From Granulibacter bethesdensis (GTDB taxonomy: Bacteria > Pseudomonadota > Alphaproteobacteria > Acetobacterales > Acetobacteraceae), in the NCBI RefSeq assembly GCF_001889525.1, contig NZ_CP018192.1, forward strand, positions 1-64,000: a DNA stretch of 64,000 nt, in the 5' to 3' direction. Shown piece by piece: positions 8,906 to 17,807 of the stretch (within the stretch, counting starts at the first letter, position 1; each line of letters starts with the position of its first letter). The notes beneath the pieces were generated by a model. The model was not told the origin of the DNA and did not search any database. It saw nothing but the letters and a program-made list of their open reading frames with translations. The position numbers and the translations under genes were made by a program.

Positions 8906-9772
8906 TTAACGGGTCAGCAGGGTGATCAGGCCATCCAATTGATCAAGTGATTTGTAGCGGATACGGACATCTCCAGTCTGCCCATCATAGGTGACGGTGA
9001 CTTTCAGCCCCAGATGATTGCTGAGGTCGCGTTCCAGAACAGCAATTTCGGGATCACGACGGGCGGCTCTTTCCTGCGCCGTAGCAGGAGGAGCGTTTTT
9101 GCGTGCAACCAGTTGCTCTGTCTGCCGCACATTAAGGCCTTTTGCCAGCACCGTCAGCATGGCTGTTGCCGGATCGGCATGCGACAGCAAGGCTCTGGCA
9201 TGGCCTGCGCTGAGAGCACCTTTTTTGACTTCATGCAGGACGGGGGAAGGTAAATTGAGCAGCCGCAGTGTATTGGCGATATGGCTGCGGGATTTGCCGA
9301 CCGCATCGCCCAGTTTTTCCTGTGTCAGGCCGAATTCTTCGGACAGGCGGCGATAGCCTTCTGCTTCTTCAACGGCATTGAGATCCTGCCTTTGCAGGTT
9401 CTCAACCAGGGCTGCGGCCATGGCATCGCTGTCGGACAGGGCACGCACCAGCACAGGCACTTCATGAAGCCCGGCTGCCTGAGCGGCCCGCCAGCGGCGT
9501 TCACCGGCGATGATCTGGTAACGTCCGGCAAGATCGGGATCGGGTCTGGCCAGCAAGGGTTGCAGGATGCCTCTGGCACGAACGGATTCCGTCAACTCGG
9601 CCAAGGCAGCCGGTTCAATGGTTCCCCGTGGTTGAAAGGGGCTTGGGGCAAGCAGTTCCACCGCCAGCATGGCGATATCAGGATGACGGCGCTCCGTATC
9701 CTGTGTCGGTAGATCATCGCCCAACAAAGCTGCCAATCCACGGCCCAGCCGCGCTTGGGGGGATTTTGTCAT
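8906..9772 (-). CDS. parB: Chromosome-partitioning protein ParB
   Basis: CTP-dependent DNA clamp that loads at parS and spreads, marking the origin region for segregation. Seen: N-terminal ParA-stimulating peptide with RLGRGLAALLG (residues 8-18), the ParB/sulfiredoxin-like domain with the CTP-binding G-E-R-R-W-R-A-A box (90-97), a helix-turn-helix around LTQEKLGDAVGKSRSHI, and a C-terminal dimerisation domain. Length 288 aa. The start overlaps the parA stop by 4 nt, so the two are translationally coupled. Three perfect parS sites lie 1.5-5.3 kb upstream. Confidence 0.96.
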   Translation of the reverse strand: MTKSPQARLGRGLAALLGDDLPTQDTERRHPDIAMLAVELLAPSPFQPRGTIEPAALAELTESVRARGILQPLLARPDPDLAGRYQIIAGERRWRAAQAAGLHEVPVLVRALSDSDAMAAALVENLQRQDLNAVEEAEGYRRLSEEFGLTQEKLGDAVGKSRSHIANTLRLLNLPSPVLHEVKKGALSAGHARALLSHADPATAMLTVLAKGLNVRQTEQLVARKNAPPATAQERAARRDPEIAVLERDLSNHLGLKVTVTYDGQTGDVRIRYKSLDQLDGLITLLTR

Positions 9773-10683
9773 ACCGCTTTCGTCCCTGCCTTGCGTTCAC
9801 GCTTCAGTAACTCGTCTGCCAGCTGAACATAAGCCTGCGCACCGGAGGATTTGCTGTCGTAGAGCAGCACCGGCTTGCCATGGCTCGGCGCTTCAGAGAG
9901 GCGGATATTGCGCGGAATCACGGTGTCATAGACTTTGGCACCGAAAAATCCTCTTGCATCCGCCGCGACCAGTTCTGACAGGTTATTACGCCGATCGAAC
10001 ATCGTCAGCACAATCCCTTCCAGCTCTAGAGCCGGATTGAGCGCTCGTCGCACAGCTTGAACCGTACGATTAAGCTGAGTGACGCCTTCCAGAGCGAAGA
10101 ACTCGCATTGCAGGGGTACCAGCACCGAATCTGCTGCGACAAGCGCATTCAATGTGAGCAAACCAAGGCTGGGCGGGCAGTCAATCAACACGTGATCGAA
10201 AGAAAGTTCAGGGGCTTGGTCAGCATTTTTGAGAGCGTCCAGCGCCTCTTTCAACCTGTACTCACGGCGGTTCTGGGCGACCAGCTCCACTTCAGTGCCG
10301 GCCAGATCAGTTTCTGCCACGATCAGAAACAGGTTGGGGACAATGCTTGTGCGTATGACATCAGCCGCTTTGTGGCTACCCATCAACACGGCATAGGAAC
10401 CATGGCCACGCTGATTGCGGGGGATGCCGAGACCGGTGGACGCATTGCCCTGAGAGTCGAGGTCGATCAACAGTACCCGCTCTCCGGTTTCAGCGAGCGC
10501 GGTGGCCAGATTGATCGCCGTCGTGGTTTTGCCGACCCCACCTTTCTGGTTGGCAATAGCGAGAATTTTCGGTCGCGTTTTGCTGTTGGTTATCACCGGA
10601 GAGGAAGGAATCTCTGTTGATTCGGAGACCTGCCCGGAGGGTTTTTTCAATGCCCGAAAGGGGCTTTTCGGTTTCTCAGACAC
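9769..10683 (-). CDS. parA: Chromosome-partitioning ATPase ParA (Soj)
   Basis: Walker-type ATPase that binds DNA non-specifically in its ATP form and pulls ParB-parS complexes. Seen: the deviant Walker A K-G-G-V-G-K-T-T at residues 47-54, a Walker B region DHVLIDCPPSLGLL, and the usual C-terminal helices. It is 304 aa, carrying about 38 polar residues before the ATPase core that many chromosomal ParA proteins lack. The start overlaps the rsmG stop by 8 nt and the end overlaps parB by 4 nt, so mnmG-rsmG-parA-parB read as one operon. Confidence 0.96.
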   Translation of the reverse strand: MSEKPKSPFRALKKPSGQVSESTEIPSSPVITNSKTRPKILAIANQKGGVGKTTTAINLATALAETGERVLLIDLDSQGNASTGLGIPRNQRGHGSYAVLMGSHKAADVIRTSIVPNLFLIVAETDLAGTEVELVAQNRREYRLKEALDALKNADQAPELSFDHVLIDCPPSLGLLTLNALVAADSVLVPLQCEFFALEGVTQLNRTVQAVRRALNPALELEGIVLTMFDRRNNLSELVAADARGFFGAKVYDTVIPRNIRLSEAPSHGKPVLLYDSKSSGAQAYVQLADELLKRERKAGTKAV

Positions 10684-11320
10684 GAGAAATTTCGTCTATC
10701 CGTAAAATGGAAGCCTCGGGATGAGTGCGGCTTGGGCTCAGTTGTACGCGCATGTGCCACTCTGTCGCGGCCTCCGTCAATTCTTGCTCTGCTGTTTTTC
10801 CCTTCATGAAAAGGGCAACGCCGTTTTTGCTGAGCAAGCGTGAGGCATAACCAAGCAGCAGGTTCAGGGGAGCAAGCGCCCGGGCGGTCAGAACCGGGGC
10901 GGGAGCAATATTACATTGTTCGATCCGGCAGGCATGAACGGTGACATTGGTTGACTCTGTGGCTCTGGCGGCTTCGCGCAGAAAAGCCGCCTTGCGCTGG
11001 TCTGCTTCCACCAGATGGGTTTCGCGGCCAGTAGCAATCGCCAGAACCAGGCCAGGCAATCCACCGCCGGAGCCAATATCGATCAGAGGTCCAGGTAATG
11101 GTTCCAGCAGAGGCAGTAGTTGAAGCGAGTCTGTGATGTGACGATCCCGAATATGCTCCACATCATTCCGGCTGACCAGATTAACTGTGCGGGTCCAGCG
11201 TGTCAGCAGCGACTCATACAGGGCAAGTTTTTCCTGTGTTTCACGTGAAACAACTGATCCGGCCGGTAGGAGAGTACGGATGATCTGACAGTGAGGATTG
11301 GGTTGTTTCACGTGAAACAC
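10676..11320 (-). CDS. rsmG: 16S rRNA (guanine-527-N7) methyltransferase
   Basis: S-adenosylmethionine-dependent methyltransferase that modifies G527 of 16S rRNA. Seen: the glycine-rich SAM loop D-I-G-S-G-G-G-L-P-G and the family's length (214 aa). The chosen start is the GTG at 11318-11320, which falls inside a perfect parS palindrome, so the first residues read MFHVKQ; a second parS lies further inside the gene at 11237-11252. The beginning overlaps the end of mnmG by 13 nt. If a downstream start is used, the protein would be slightly shorter. Confidence 0.95.
   Translation of the reverse strand: MFHVKQPNPHCQIIRTLLPAGSVVSRETQEKLALYESLLTRWTRTVNLVSRNDVEHIRDRHITDSLQLLPLLEPLPGPLIDIGSGGGLPGLVLAIATGRETHLVEADQRKAAFLREAARATESTNVTVHACRIEQCNIAPAPVLTARALAPLNLLLGYASRLLSKNGVALFMKGKTAEQELTEAATEWHMRVQLSPSRTHPEASILRIDEISRV
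11237..11252. promoter_or_regulatory. parS: parS centromere site (perfect)
   Basis: Exact 16-bp palindrome TGTTTCACGTGAAACA, the universal ParB-binding site, located inside the rsmG coding region. Confidence 0.93.
11304..11319. promoter_or_regulatory. parS: parS centromere site (perfect), overlapping the rsmG start
   Basis: Exact TGTTTCACGTGAAACA. It covers the rsmG GTG start codon and the last codons of mnmG. Its centre is 67 bp from the neighbouring site. Confidence 0.93.
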
Positions 11321-13197
11321 TGCTTGCGACGAACGAAATGGCTGATGGCTGCGAGGGCAGCCGGGGTCATGCCTTCCATCCGGGAGGCTGCTCCCAATGA
11401 GGTGGGACGAAGGGATTGAAGTTTATCCCGAATTTCAGCGGATAAACCGCCAATAGCGCTGTAATCGATATGATCGCTCAGTAAAATCGTATCCTCCTGT
11501 TGCAGGACACGGCGTTCTTTATCCTGCCGGGACAGGTAGCCGGAATAGGCCCCCTCGATTTCCAGTTGTTCCCGCACGCGTGGATCAAGATCGTGCAGCC
11601 AGGGAAAGGCCTGCTTCAATTTTTGATCCTGTTCAGGATCAGAACCGATTAAAGAGAGCAGAGAACGGCGGCGGCCATCCTGTCGCACGGTAATCCCCAT
11701 CTGCTGCAACTGGACAGGTGTCAGTGTATCCTGAGCAGCCAGCGTCAAAGCGTCGTTCATGGCCTGATCATAGGCAGCAAAGGCCTTCCATCGTTCGGCG
11801 CTGACACAGCCTGCTTGCCGACCCCAACGGGTCAGGCGACGATCGGCATTATCTGCCCGCAGGGTCAGGCGGAATTCTGAGCGCGATGTGAACATGCGAT
11901 AAGGTTCAGTGACGCCATGCGTGGTGAGATCGTCAATCAGAACACCGATATAGGCCTGAGACCGGTCGAGCGTAACACTATCCAATCCCCGCGCTTTCCG
12001 GGCTGCGTTCAACCCGGCCATCAGCCCTTGTGCACCAGCCTCTTCATAGCCGGTCGTACCATTGATCTGCCCGGCCAGAAACAGCCCCGGTAATTCCTTC
12101 AGCTCCAGAGAGGGACGCAAGGAGCGAGGATCAACGAAATCATACTCCACTGCGTAACCGGGCCTGATAATTATGGCATTATGCAGGCCAGGCATGGAAT
12201 GAAGCAGGGCTTCTTGCACCTTGGCTGGCAGGCTGGTGGAGATGCCGTTGGGATAGACGGTAAAATCATCCAGCCCCTCCGGTTCCAGAAACACCTGATG
12301 GCGGGTCTTATCGGGAAAGCGGACGACCTTGTCCTCAATAGAAGGGCAATAGCGAGGCCCTTTGCCACTCAGCATGCCACCATAGACCGCGGATCGGTGC
12401 AGATTGTCGCGGATGATCTGATGGGTATCTGCGGTGGTCTCCGAGATGCGGCAGGATATCTGTGGCAGATCAATGTGATGGTTCAGGGTACTGAACGGGG
12501 TCGGCGGATTTTCTCCACGATCTTCCGGGAGATCCTCCCATGCGATGCTGCGGCGGTCGATACGGGGCGGTGTGCCAGTTTTTAGCCGACCCATACGGAG
12601 ATTAAGCTCATCCAGCCGTTTTGCCAGACCGATAGACGGTGCTTCCCCCACACGTCCGGCCTCGGATCGCTGTTCACCGCAATGGATCACGCCCCGCAGA
12701 AAGGTACCAGTTGTCAAAACCACGGCAGAGGCAGGCAGACGCCGCCCATCCTGCAAAATAACACCCTGCACGGTCTGTTGTGTGCCGGAGCTGGTGATCA
12801 GATCCTCAACCGATCCTTCAATAATGGACAGGTGGGGAGTGGCATGAAGAATAGTCTGAACGGCTTTTCTATAGAGCTTCCGATCCGCCTGGGCGCGAGG
12901 ACCGCGTACGGCTGGTCCTTTGCTCCGGTTCAGCATTTTGAAATGAATGCAGGCCTGGTCGATCGCGCGTCCCATAATTCCGTCCAGCGCGTCGATTTCC
13001 CGCACGAGATGCCCCTTGCCTATACCGCCAATGGCAGGATTGCAGGACATTTCACCAATCGTTGCTGCCTGATGCGTGACCAGGGCCGTGATGGCTCCGG
13101 TACGGGCTGCCGCTGCTGCTGCTTCGCAGCCTGCATGTCCTCCTCCGACCACGATCACATCGTAGGCTGCCGGGGCGGGATGGTCAGAGCTATTCAT
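11308..13197 (-). CDS. mnmG: tRNA uridine-5-carboxymethylaminomethyl modification enzyme MnmG
   Basis: FAD-dependent subunit which, with MnmE, installs carboxymethylaminomethyl at wobble uridine 34 of tRNAs. Seen: N-terminal dinucleotide-binding V-V-G-G-G-H-A-G-C-E (residues 16-25), the conserved GGIGKGHLVREIDALDG (about 56-72), the G-P-R-Y-C-P-S-I-E-D motif with a catalytic-type Cys, and the C-terminal Y-x-G-Y helical domain (YSGYLSRQ). Length 629 aa is standard. mnmE lies 40 nt upstream in the same direction, and both proteins act as one complex. Confidence 0.97.
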   Translation of the reverse strand: MNSSDHPAPAAYDVIVVGGGHAGCEAAAAAARTGAITALVTHQAATIGEMSCNPAIGGIGKGHLVREIDALDGIMGRAIDQACIHFKMLNRSKGPAVRGPRAQADRKLYRKAVQTILHATPHLSIIEGSVEDLITSSGTQQTVQGVILQDGRRLPASAVVLTTGTFLRGVIHCGEQRSEAGRVGEAPSIGLAKRLDELNLRMGRLKTGTPPRIDRRSIAWEDLPEDRGENPPTPFSTLNHHIDLPQISCRISETTADTHQIIRDNLHRSAVYGGMLSGKGPRYCPSIEDKVVRFPDKTRHQVFLEPEGLDDFTVYPNGISTSLPAKVQEALLHSMPGLHNAIIIRPGYAVEYDFVDPRSLRPSLELKELPGLFLAGQINGTTGYEEAGAQGLMAGLNAARKARGLDSVTLDRSQAYIGVLIDDLTTHGVTEPYRMFTSRSEFRLTLRADNADRRLTRWGRQAGCVSAERWKAFAAYDQAMNDALTLAAQDTLTPVQLQQMGITVRQDGRRRSLLSLIGSDPEQDQKLKQAFPWLHDLDPRVREQLEIEGAYSGYLSRQDKERRVLQQEDTILLSDHIDYSAIGGLSAEIRDKLQSLRPTSLGAASRMEGMTPAALAAISHFVRRKQCFT

Positions 13198-13237
13198 AAG
13201 GCATCAATCCTGTCGGGCACGCTACAAAGGGTGGGCA

Positions 13238-14560
13238 CTACTTTCCTATACAAAAACTGGAAAAGACGTGGTCCAGAATTTGTTCGACCCCGATCTGTCC
13301 AGTGATTCTGCCAACAGCCTGACGGGCGAGCCTGATCTCTTCGGCGCGTAATTCTTCCAGCGGGGCTGATTCGGCATCCTCCAGATGCTGGATCGCATCT
13401 TGCAGGGCAGCCCGATGGCGTGCCCGTGTCAAAGGTGCTCCGGTGGCATGGGATGTCAGCGCCCGTGCTTCCGCTTCCAGCATCGTTTTCAGCCTCTGCA
13501 TCCCGTCCCCTGTCAGCGTGCTGACCAACACAATGTCTGGTGATGAAGGGAGTGTATATGGAAGATCAGATTTCGTGCCGATCATCAAGGATCGTGCCTC
13601 TGATAATCCCGGCCATTGATCCGCTGAGAAATCAGACTCGGTTGCTGTTGAGATATCGACGGTCCTTAGCACGAGATCGGCACTTTCAGCCCGGGCCAAA
13701 GCACGACGGACTCCCTCAGCCTCAATACTGTCGGCGCTGTCCCGTAAACCGGCTGTGTCTATCAGTGTAACCGGAACGCCTGCCAGAATCAGACGGACTT
13801 CGATCGTATCCCGCGTTGTGCCGGGCTGTGAGGAAACAATGGCCGCATCTCGTCTCACCAGACTGTTCAGCAGGCTGGATTTGCCGGCATTCGGTTTGCC
13901 GAGAATGGTAAAGGTCAGCCCCTCACGCAGTTTTTCCGCTTTTGCGCCTTCGCTGAGTGCCTGAGCCATTTCCTGACGAAGCAGGAGCAGGTCGGTCCGT
14001 AAGGCAGCATCCACTTCAGCCGGTAAATCCTCGTCTGGAAAGTCGATCAGCGTTTCCTGCCAGGCCAACAATTTTGTCAGCGTTGCGGTCCATGCCTCCA
14101 ACTGACGGCTCAGACCACCATCCAATTGCTGCAGGGCCTGACGACGCTGGGCGCTGGTTTCTGCGTCGATCAGGTCAGCAACGGCTTCTGCTTCAGTCAG
14201 ATCAAGCTTGCCATTGAGGAAGGCACGACGTGTAAATTCACCCGCTTCTGCCGGTCTTAATCCAAGATCGACCAGCGCGTCAGCTATCCCTTCAATCACG
14301 GCATTGCCGCCATGAAGATGCAGTTCAGCACAGTCTTCGCCGGTGAAGCTGCCGGGACCAGCAAACCAGATGACGATGCCCTGATCCAGTATCTCCCCAC
14401 TCCGGTTTCTCAGTTTCCGCAGGCTGCTTCTTCGTTGCGGGGGCAGGGCTCCGCAGAGATGAAGTACCGTATCCTGTGTTGCGGGACCGCTGATCCGTAT
14501 CACCGCGATGGCGGCGCGACCTGCACCGGAGGCCAGCGCGAAAATCGTCTCCTGACTCAT
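13238..14560 (-). CDS. mnmE: tRNA modification GTPase MnmE
   Basis: GTPase partner of MnmG in wobble-uridine modification. Seen: an N-terminal tetrahydrofolate-binding domain opening with MSQETIFALASG, a G1 P-loop G-K-P-N-A-G-K-S-S (around residues 216-224), a D-T-A-G-L-R G3, and the diagnostic C-terminal C-I-G-K at residues 437-440, whose Cys is needed for modification. Length 440 aa is usual. Its ATG overlaps the stop of the upstream [2Fe-2S] protein gene by 4 nt. Confidence 0.97.
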   Translation of the reverse strand: MSQETIFALASGAGRAAIAVIRISGPATQDTVLHLCGALPPQRRSSLRKLRNRSGEILDQGIVIWFAGPGSFTGEDCAELHLHGGNAVIEGIADALVDLGLRPAEAGEFTRRAFLNGKLDLTEAEAVADLIDAETSAQRRQALQQLDGGLSRQLEAWTATLTKLLAWQETLIDFPDEDLPAEVDAALRTDLLLLRQEMAQALSEGAKAEKLREGLTFTILGKPNAGKSSLLNSLVRRDAAIVSSQPGTTRDTIEVRLILAGVPVTLIDTAGLRDSADSIEAEGVRRALARAESADLVLRTVDISTATESDFSADQWPGLSEARSLMIGTKSDLPYTLPSSPDIVLVSTLTGDGMQRLKTMLEAEARALTSHATGAPLTRARHRAALQDAIQHLEDAESAPLEELRAEEIRLARQAVGRITGQIGVEQILDHVFSSFCIGK

Positions 14561-14955
14561 TGGTGAGCCGTTTCGGCAGGCAGCATCAGCTCAGGTACTC
14601 GCTCTCCCTGACAAACATGGCGCATCAGGATTTGATCGATATCCTCGGTAGAGGAAATGGTATACCAGATACCTTCTGGATAGATGACCAGACAGGGGCC
14701 CTGTTCACATCGATCAAGGCATCCGGCTGTGTTTATACGCAGACTTGGCATTGTGAATCCTGTCAGACTCATCTCCTTTGCTCTGGCCTTCATATAATCC
14801 CGCAGTTTTTCAGATCCTTTTGCAGCGCAGGAGCCACGTGGATGATCGTCCGGGCGACGGTTGCAACAAACGAACAGATGGATATCGAAGTAAAGCGGTG
14901 GATCGGTTTCCATCCTGTGGCCTGTCATTCCAGCGGTCACAGATTGATCACTCAT
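14557..14955 (-). CDS. Thioredoxin-like [2Fe-2S] ferredoxin protein
   Basis: Small protein of the TRX-like [2Fe-2S] ferredoxin group. Counted from the GTG at 14962-14964, Cys 33, 34, 46, 82, 86 and 91 are present; C33 or C34 with C46, and C82-x3-C86, match the usual four-cysteine cluster pattern. I prefer ATG 14955 (132 aa, three residues shorter) because AAGGTG sits 6 nt before it. The gene end overlaps mnmE by 4 nt, so it heads the mnmE-mnmG-rsmG-parAB run. Its partner is unknown; electron transfer or iron-sulfur chemistry related to tRNA modification is only a guess from position. Confidence 0.75.
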   Translation of the reverse strand: MSDQSVTAGMTGHRMETDPPLYFDIHLFVCCNRRPDDHPRGSCAAKGSEKLRDYMKARAKEMSLTGFTMPSLRINTAGCLDRCEQGPCLVIYPEGIWYTISSTEDIDQILMRHVCQGERVPELMLPAETAHQ

Positions 14956-15092
14956 CGGAAACACCTTTTGTCAGCCATGGAGCAGCGACGGATATGACCG
15001 TTCTGACGGATTCTATAAAGCTGCTTGCGTACGAATATCAGTGTGCCAATCTCGCTATTGTAACGGCACTTGATGCATTCGCCCCTGTATGG

Positions 15093-15108
15093 TGTTTCAC
15101 GTGAAACA
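15093..15108. promoter_or_regulatory. parS: parS centromere site (perfect)
   Basis: Exact TGTTTCACGTGAAACA, extended to a 20-bp perfect palindrome by flanking GG and CC. It lies in the 195-nt divergent gap between the [2Fe-2S] protein gene and the YyaL-like gene; nothing else recognisable is in that gap. Confidence 0.93.
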
Positions 15109-15150
15109 CCCGATCCTGCCTCGCCATAGACGATCTGCCGTGCAAGCCTC

Positions 15151-17190
15151 ATGACAGTATATGGGATGATGATGACCGTCGCGCCAAACCGTAACCATCT
15201 CTCTGAAGCGCTGTCCCCCTATCTGTTGCAGCATGCGGATAATCCTGTTCACTGGTTACCTTGGGGTACACAAGCCCTGGAACATGCCCGAAAAACGGAC
15301 AGGCCCATTCTGCTGTCCATTGGCTATGCGGCCTGTCACTGGTGTCATGTCATGGCGCATGAAAGCTTCGAAGATCAGGCAACCGCCGATGAGATGAATA
15401 ACGCTTTCATCTGCATCAAGGTCGATCGGGAGGAGCGTCCGGATATTGACCATATCTACATGTCGGCGCTGCACGCGATGGGACAGCAGGGCGGCTGGCC
15501 ATTGACCATGTTTCTAACCCCCGAGGGTCAACCTTTCTGGGGAGGTACGTATTTCCCCCCGGAGCCGCGTTTCGGCAGACCTTCATTCCGGCAGGTACTC
15601 GCGGCCATCAGGGATGCATGGGCCAACAGAAGATCGGCGATTGAACAGAATCTCGGGCAATTGACGCGCGCCATGAACCGCCTCTCGGAAACGGCAGCCG
15701 GGCCGGAGGTCGATGTATTATTGCTGAATGCGATCGATGCAGCCCTTCTACGCAACCTGGACCCGGAGAAAGGCGGTTTCACCGGGGCCCCCAAATTCCC
15801 GAATGCGCCGGTATTCCGTTTTTTCTGGCAGGAATTCCATCGCACTGGTCGCCCTGAACTGTCCGACGCTATGCACGCGGTTCTGAGCCATATGGCGCGC
15901 GGCGGCATATACGATCATCTGGGTGGCGGCTTTGCCCGCTATTCAACCGATGCTGAGTGGCTGGTGCCGCATTTCGAGAAAATGGCCTACGATAACGGCC
16001 AGATTCTGGAGCTGTTGTCTTTGGGATATGCGCAGAATCCCACACCACTTTATGTGCGCTGTATCGAGGAAACGATTGCTTGGCTGATCAGGGACATGTC
16101 CGTTCCGGTCGAGGGGAGCGGCACTGCCTTCGCGGCGTCCGAGGATGCGGATAGTGAGGGCGAGGAAGGCCGGTTCTATATATGGCGTGAGAATGAAATA
16201 GATGCCCTGTTGGGAGAGGCCGCAATCGGCTTTAAACAGGCCTTCGATGTCACCCGGGAAGGCAACTGGGAGGGCCACACGATTCTGCGACGCCTTACCA
16301 TATCGCCGGAGGCTGATGCTGAAAGTTGGGCACAGGAGCGCAGAATTCTGTTCCAGTCACGGGAAAACCGTCCCCGCCCCGGTCGTGATGACAAGGTGCT
16401 GGCTGATTGGAACGGACTGGTCATCGTCGGATTGGTCAGGGCTGCCATTGCGCTGAACCGTGCAGACTGGTTATCCGCGGCGGAAAGCGCCTATGAAGCG
16501 GTCAGGGCTGCACTGGGGTCGGAGGATGGACGAATTGCACATGCATGGCGTCTGGGCCGGATCGCTGCGGCCGGCTTGCTGGATGATCAGGCCTCCATGA
16601 TCCGCGCCGCCCTCTCCTTGTATGAGGCAACAGGGCAGGAGCGTTACCTGTCTGATGCTGTTACCCTCGCCCAGTCTGCCCGATCCTTTTTCAGCTCTGA
16701 AACCGGTGCGTTTTATACAACGGCCCATGATGCTGATGACGTTCCTCTGACCCGGCCCTGTACAGCGAGCGACAATGCCGTTCCGTCCGGCAATGGCATG
16801 ATGGCTGATGCGCTGGCCCGGCTTTATCATCTCACCGGCGAGCAGAGATGGTATGAGGCTGCTTCCGGTCTGATCCGTGCCTTTACCGGACGACCGCAAA
16901 GTCTGGCATCTTCACCTTATCTGTTGATGGCGGCAGATCTGCTGACGCGCGGAACGCTGGTGAGCATTCATGGGCAGGCTGATGATCCACATCTTCAGTC
17001 CATGGTCAGGGAGGTGCTGGCGCTTGGCGATCCTTCCGTGCTGGTGTGCCGAAAGCCTCTGCATGCTGCTCCTGACAGGCAGACAGACCATGTCGCTCAA
17101 ACGTTTTTCGTGCTGGTCTGTAGGCAGACTCTATGCAGCGCACCGCTGACAACGCTGGATGCGGTCAAAGCTGCCATCAGCGCCTCATGA
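15151..17190 (+). CDS. Thioredoxin-domain protein of the YyaL/SPATA20 (DUF255) family
   Basis: Large cytoplasmic protein with an N-terminal thioredoxin-like domain and a C-terminal (alpha/alpha)6 barrel resembling N-acylglucosamine 2-epimerases. Seen: N-P-V-H-W-L-P-W (residues 31-38), the C-H-W-C-H-V-M redox-type motif with Cys62 and Cys65, G-A-P-K-F-P near residue 212, and H-L-G-G-G-F-A-R-Y. Length 679 aa matches the family. Biochemical role is not established for the family. Several ATGs (15151, 15166, 15169, 15172) are close together and the exact start is unclear. No operon partner is evident; ogt follows after 101 nt. Confidence 0.88.
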   Translation: MTVYGMMMTVAPNRNHLSEALSPYLLQHADNPVHWLPWGTQALEHARKTDRPILLSIGYAACHWCHVMAHESFEDQATADEMNNAFICIKVDREERPDIDHIYMSALHAMGQQGGWPLTMFLTPEGQPFWGGTYFPPEPRFGRPSFRQVLAAIRDAWANRRSAIEQNLGQLTRAMNRLSETAAGPEVDVLLLNAIDAALLRNLDPEKGGFTGAPKFPNAPVFRFFWQEFHRTGRPELSDAMHAVLSHMARGGIYDHLGGGFARYSTDAEWLVPHFEKMAYDNGQILELLSLGYAQNPTPLYVRCIEETIAWLIRDMSVPVEGSGTAFAASEDADSEGEEGRFYIWRENEIDALLGEAAIGFKQAFDVTREGNWEGHTILRRLTISPEADAESWAQERRILFQSRENRPRPGRDDKVLADWNGLVIVGLVRAAIALNRADWLSAAESAYEAVRAALGSEDGRIAHAWRLGRIAAAGLLDDQASMIRAALSLYEATGQERYLSDAVTLAQSARSFFSSETGAFYTTAHDADDVPLTRPCTASDNAVPSGNGMMADALARLYHLTGEQRWYEAASGLIRAFTGRPQSLASSPYLLMAADLLTRGTLVSIHGQADDPHLQSMVREVLALGDPSVLVCRKPLHAAPDRQTDHVAQTFFVLVCRQTLCSAPLTTLDAVKAAISAS

Positions 17191-17291
17191 ATGACGTTAT
17201 CCACGATACCGCGTATGAAAGATCTGATCGGATGTAATCAGACCGAATGCTCCTGTCTTTCATCTCACTCTCTTACGAGACCGGACCTCCC

Positions 17292-17795
17292 ATGCCGCAG
17301 CTTTCCCTTCATTCACCTCTGGGTGTTCTGACCATCACGGAAGATCAGGGCTATATTGTTTCTCTCGACTGGGGCGAAGCAATGGGCAGCCGTGATCGAA
17401 CGCCCCTGTTGAAAAAAGCCGCAGAGCAGGTGCAGGCCTATTTTGATGGTGATCTGAAAAACTTTGATCTTCCGCTGATGCCGGAGGGTACCGAATATCG
17501 CAGAAAAGTCTGGCAGGCTTTACAGGATATTCCTTATGGAAAAACAATGACATACGGGGCATTGGCCGCGAAAGTCGGGGGCTCGGCACGGTCCATCGGT
17601 CAGGCCAATCATTTCAATCCCATACCCATTATCATTCCCTGCCACCGTGTCATTGGCAGCAATGGCGCTCTTGGCGGATATAGCGGACTGGATGGCGTGG
17701 AAACGAAGCAGTACCTTCTGTCGCTTGAAAATCCTGATCCGGATATGGTTCATCCGGCATCACCCTCTTTCCAGCCGTCATTACCCCGTTCCTGA
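17292..17795 (+). CDS. ogt: Methylated-DNA--protein-cysteine S-methyltransferase
   Basis: Suicide DNA-repair protein that transfers the methyl group of O6-methylguanine to its own cysteine. Seen: the active-site motif I-P-C-H-R-V-I-G near residue 117 and the preceding Y-G-x-x-x-T-Y-G-A-L-A helix-turn-helix segment. Length is 167 aa from ATG 17292, which I prefer over the in-frame ATG at 17247 because M-P-Q-L-S-L-H-S-P-L-G begins the expected fold. No Ada regulatory domain is fused. Confidence 0.93.
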   Translation: MPQLSLHSPLGVLTITEDQGYIVSLDWGEAMGSRDRTPLLKKAAEQVQAYFDGDLKNFDLPLMPEGTEYRRKVWQALQDIPYGKTMTYGALAAKVGGSARSIGQANHFNPIPIIIPCHRVIGSNGALGGYSGLDGVETKQYLLSLENPDPDMVHPASPSFQPSLPRS

Positions 17796-17807
17796 CAAGG
17801 ATTTGTC

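Noticed and set aside
17197-17205. TTATCCACG between the YyaL-like gene and ogt, a DnaA-box-like 9-mer
   Set aside because: Single one-mismatch copy outside the origin; such sequences are expected by chance in a 64-kb window.
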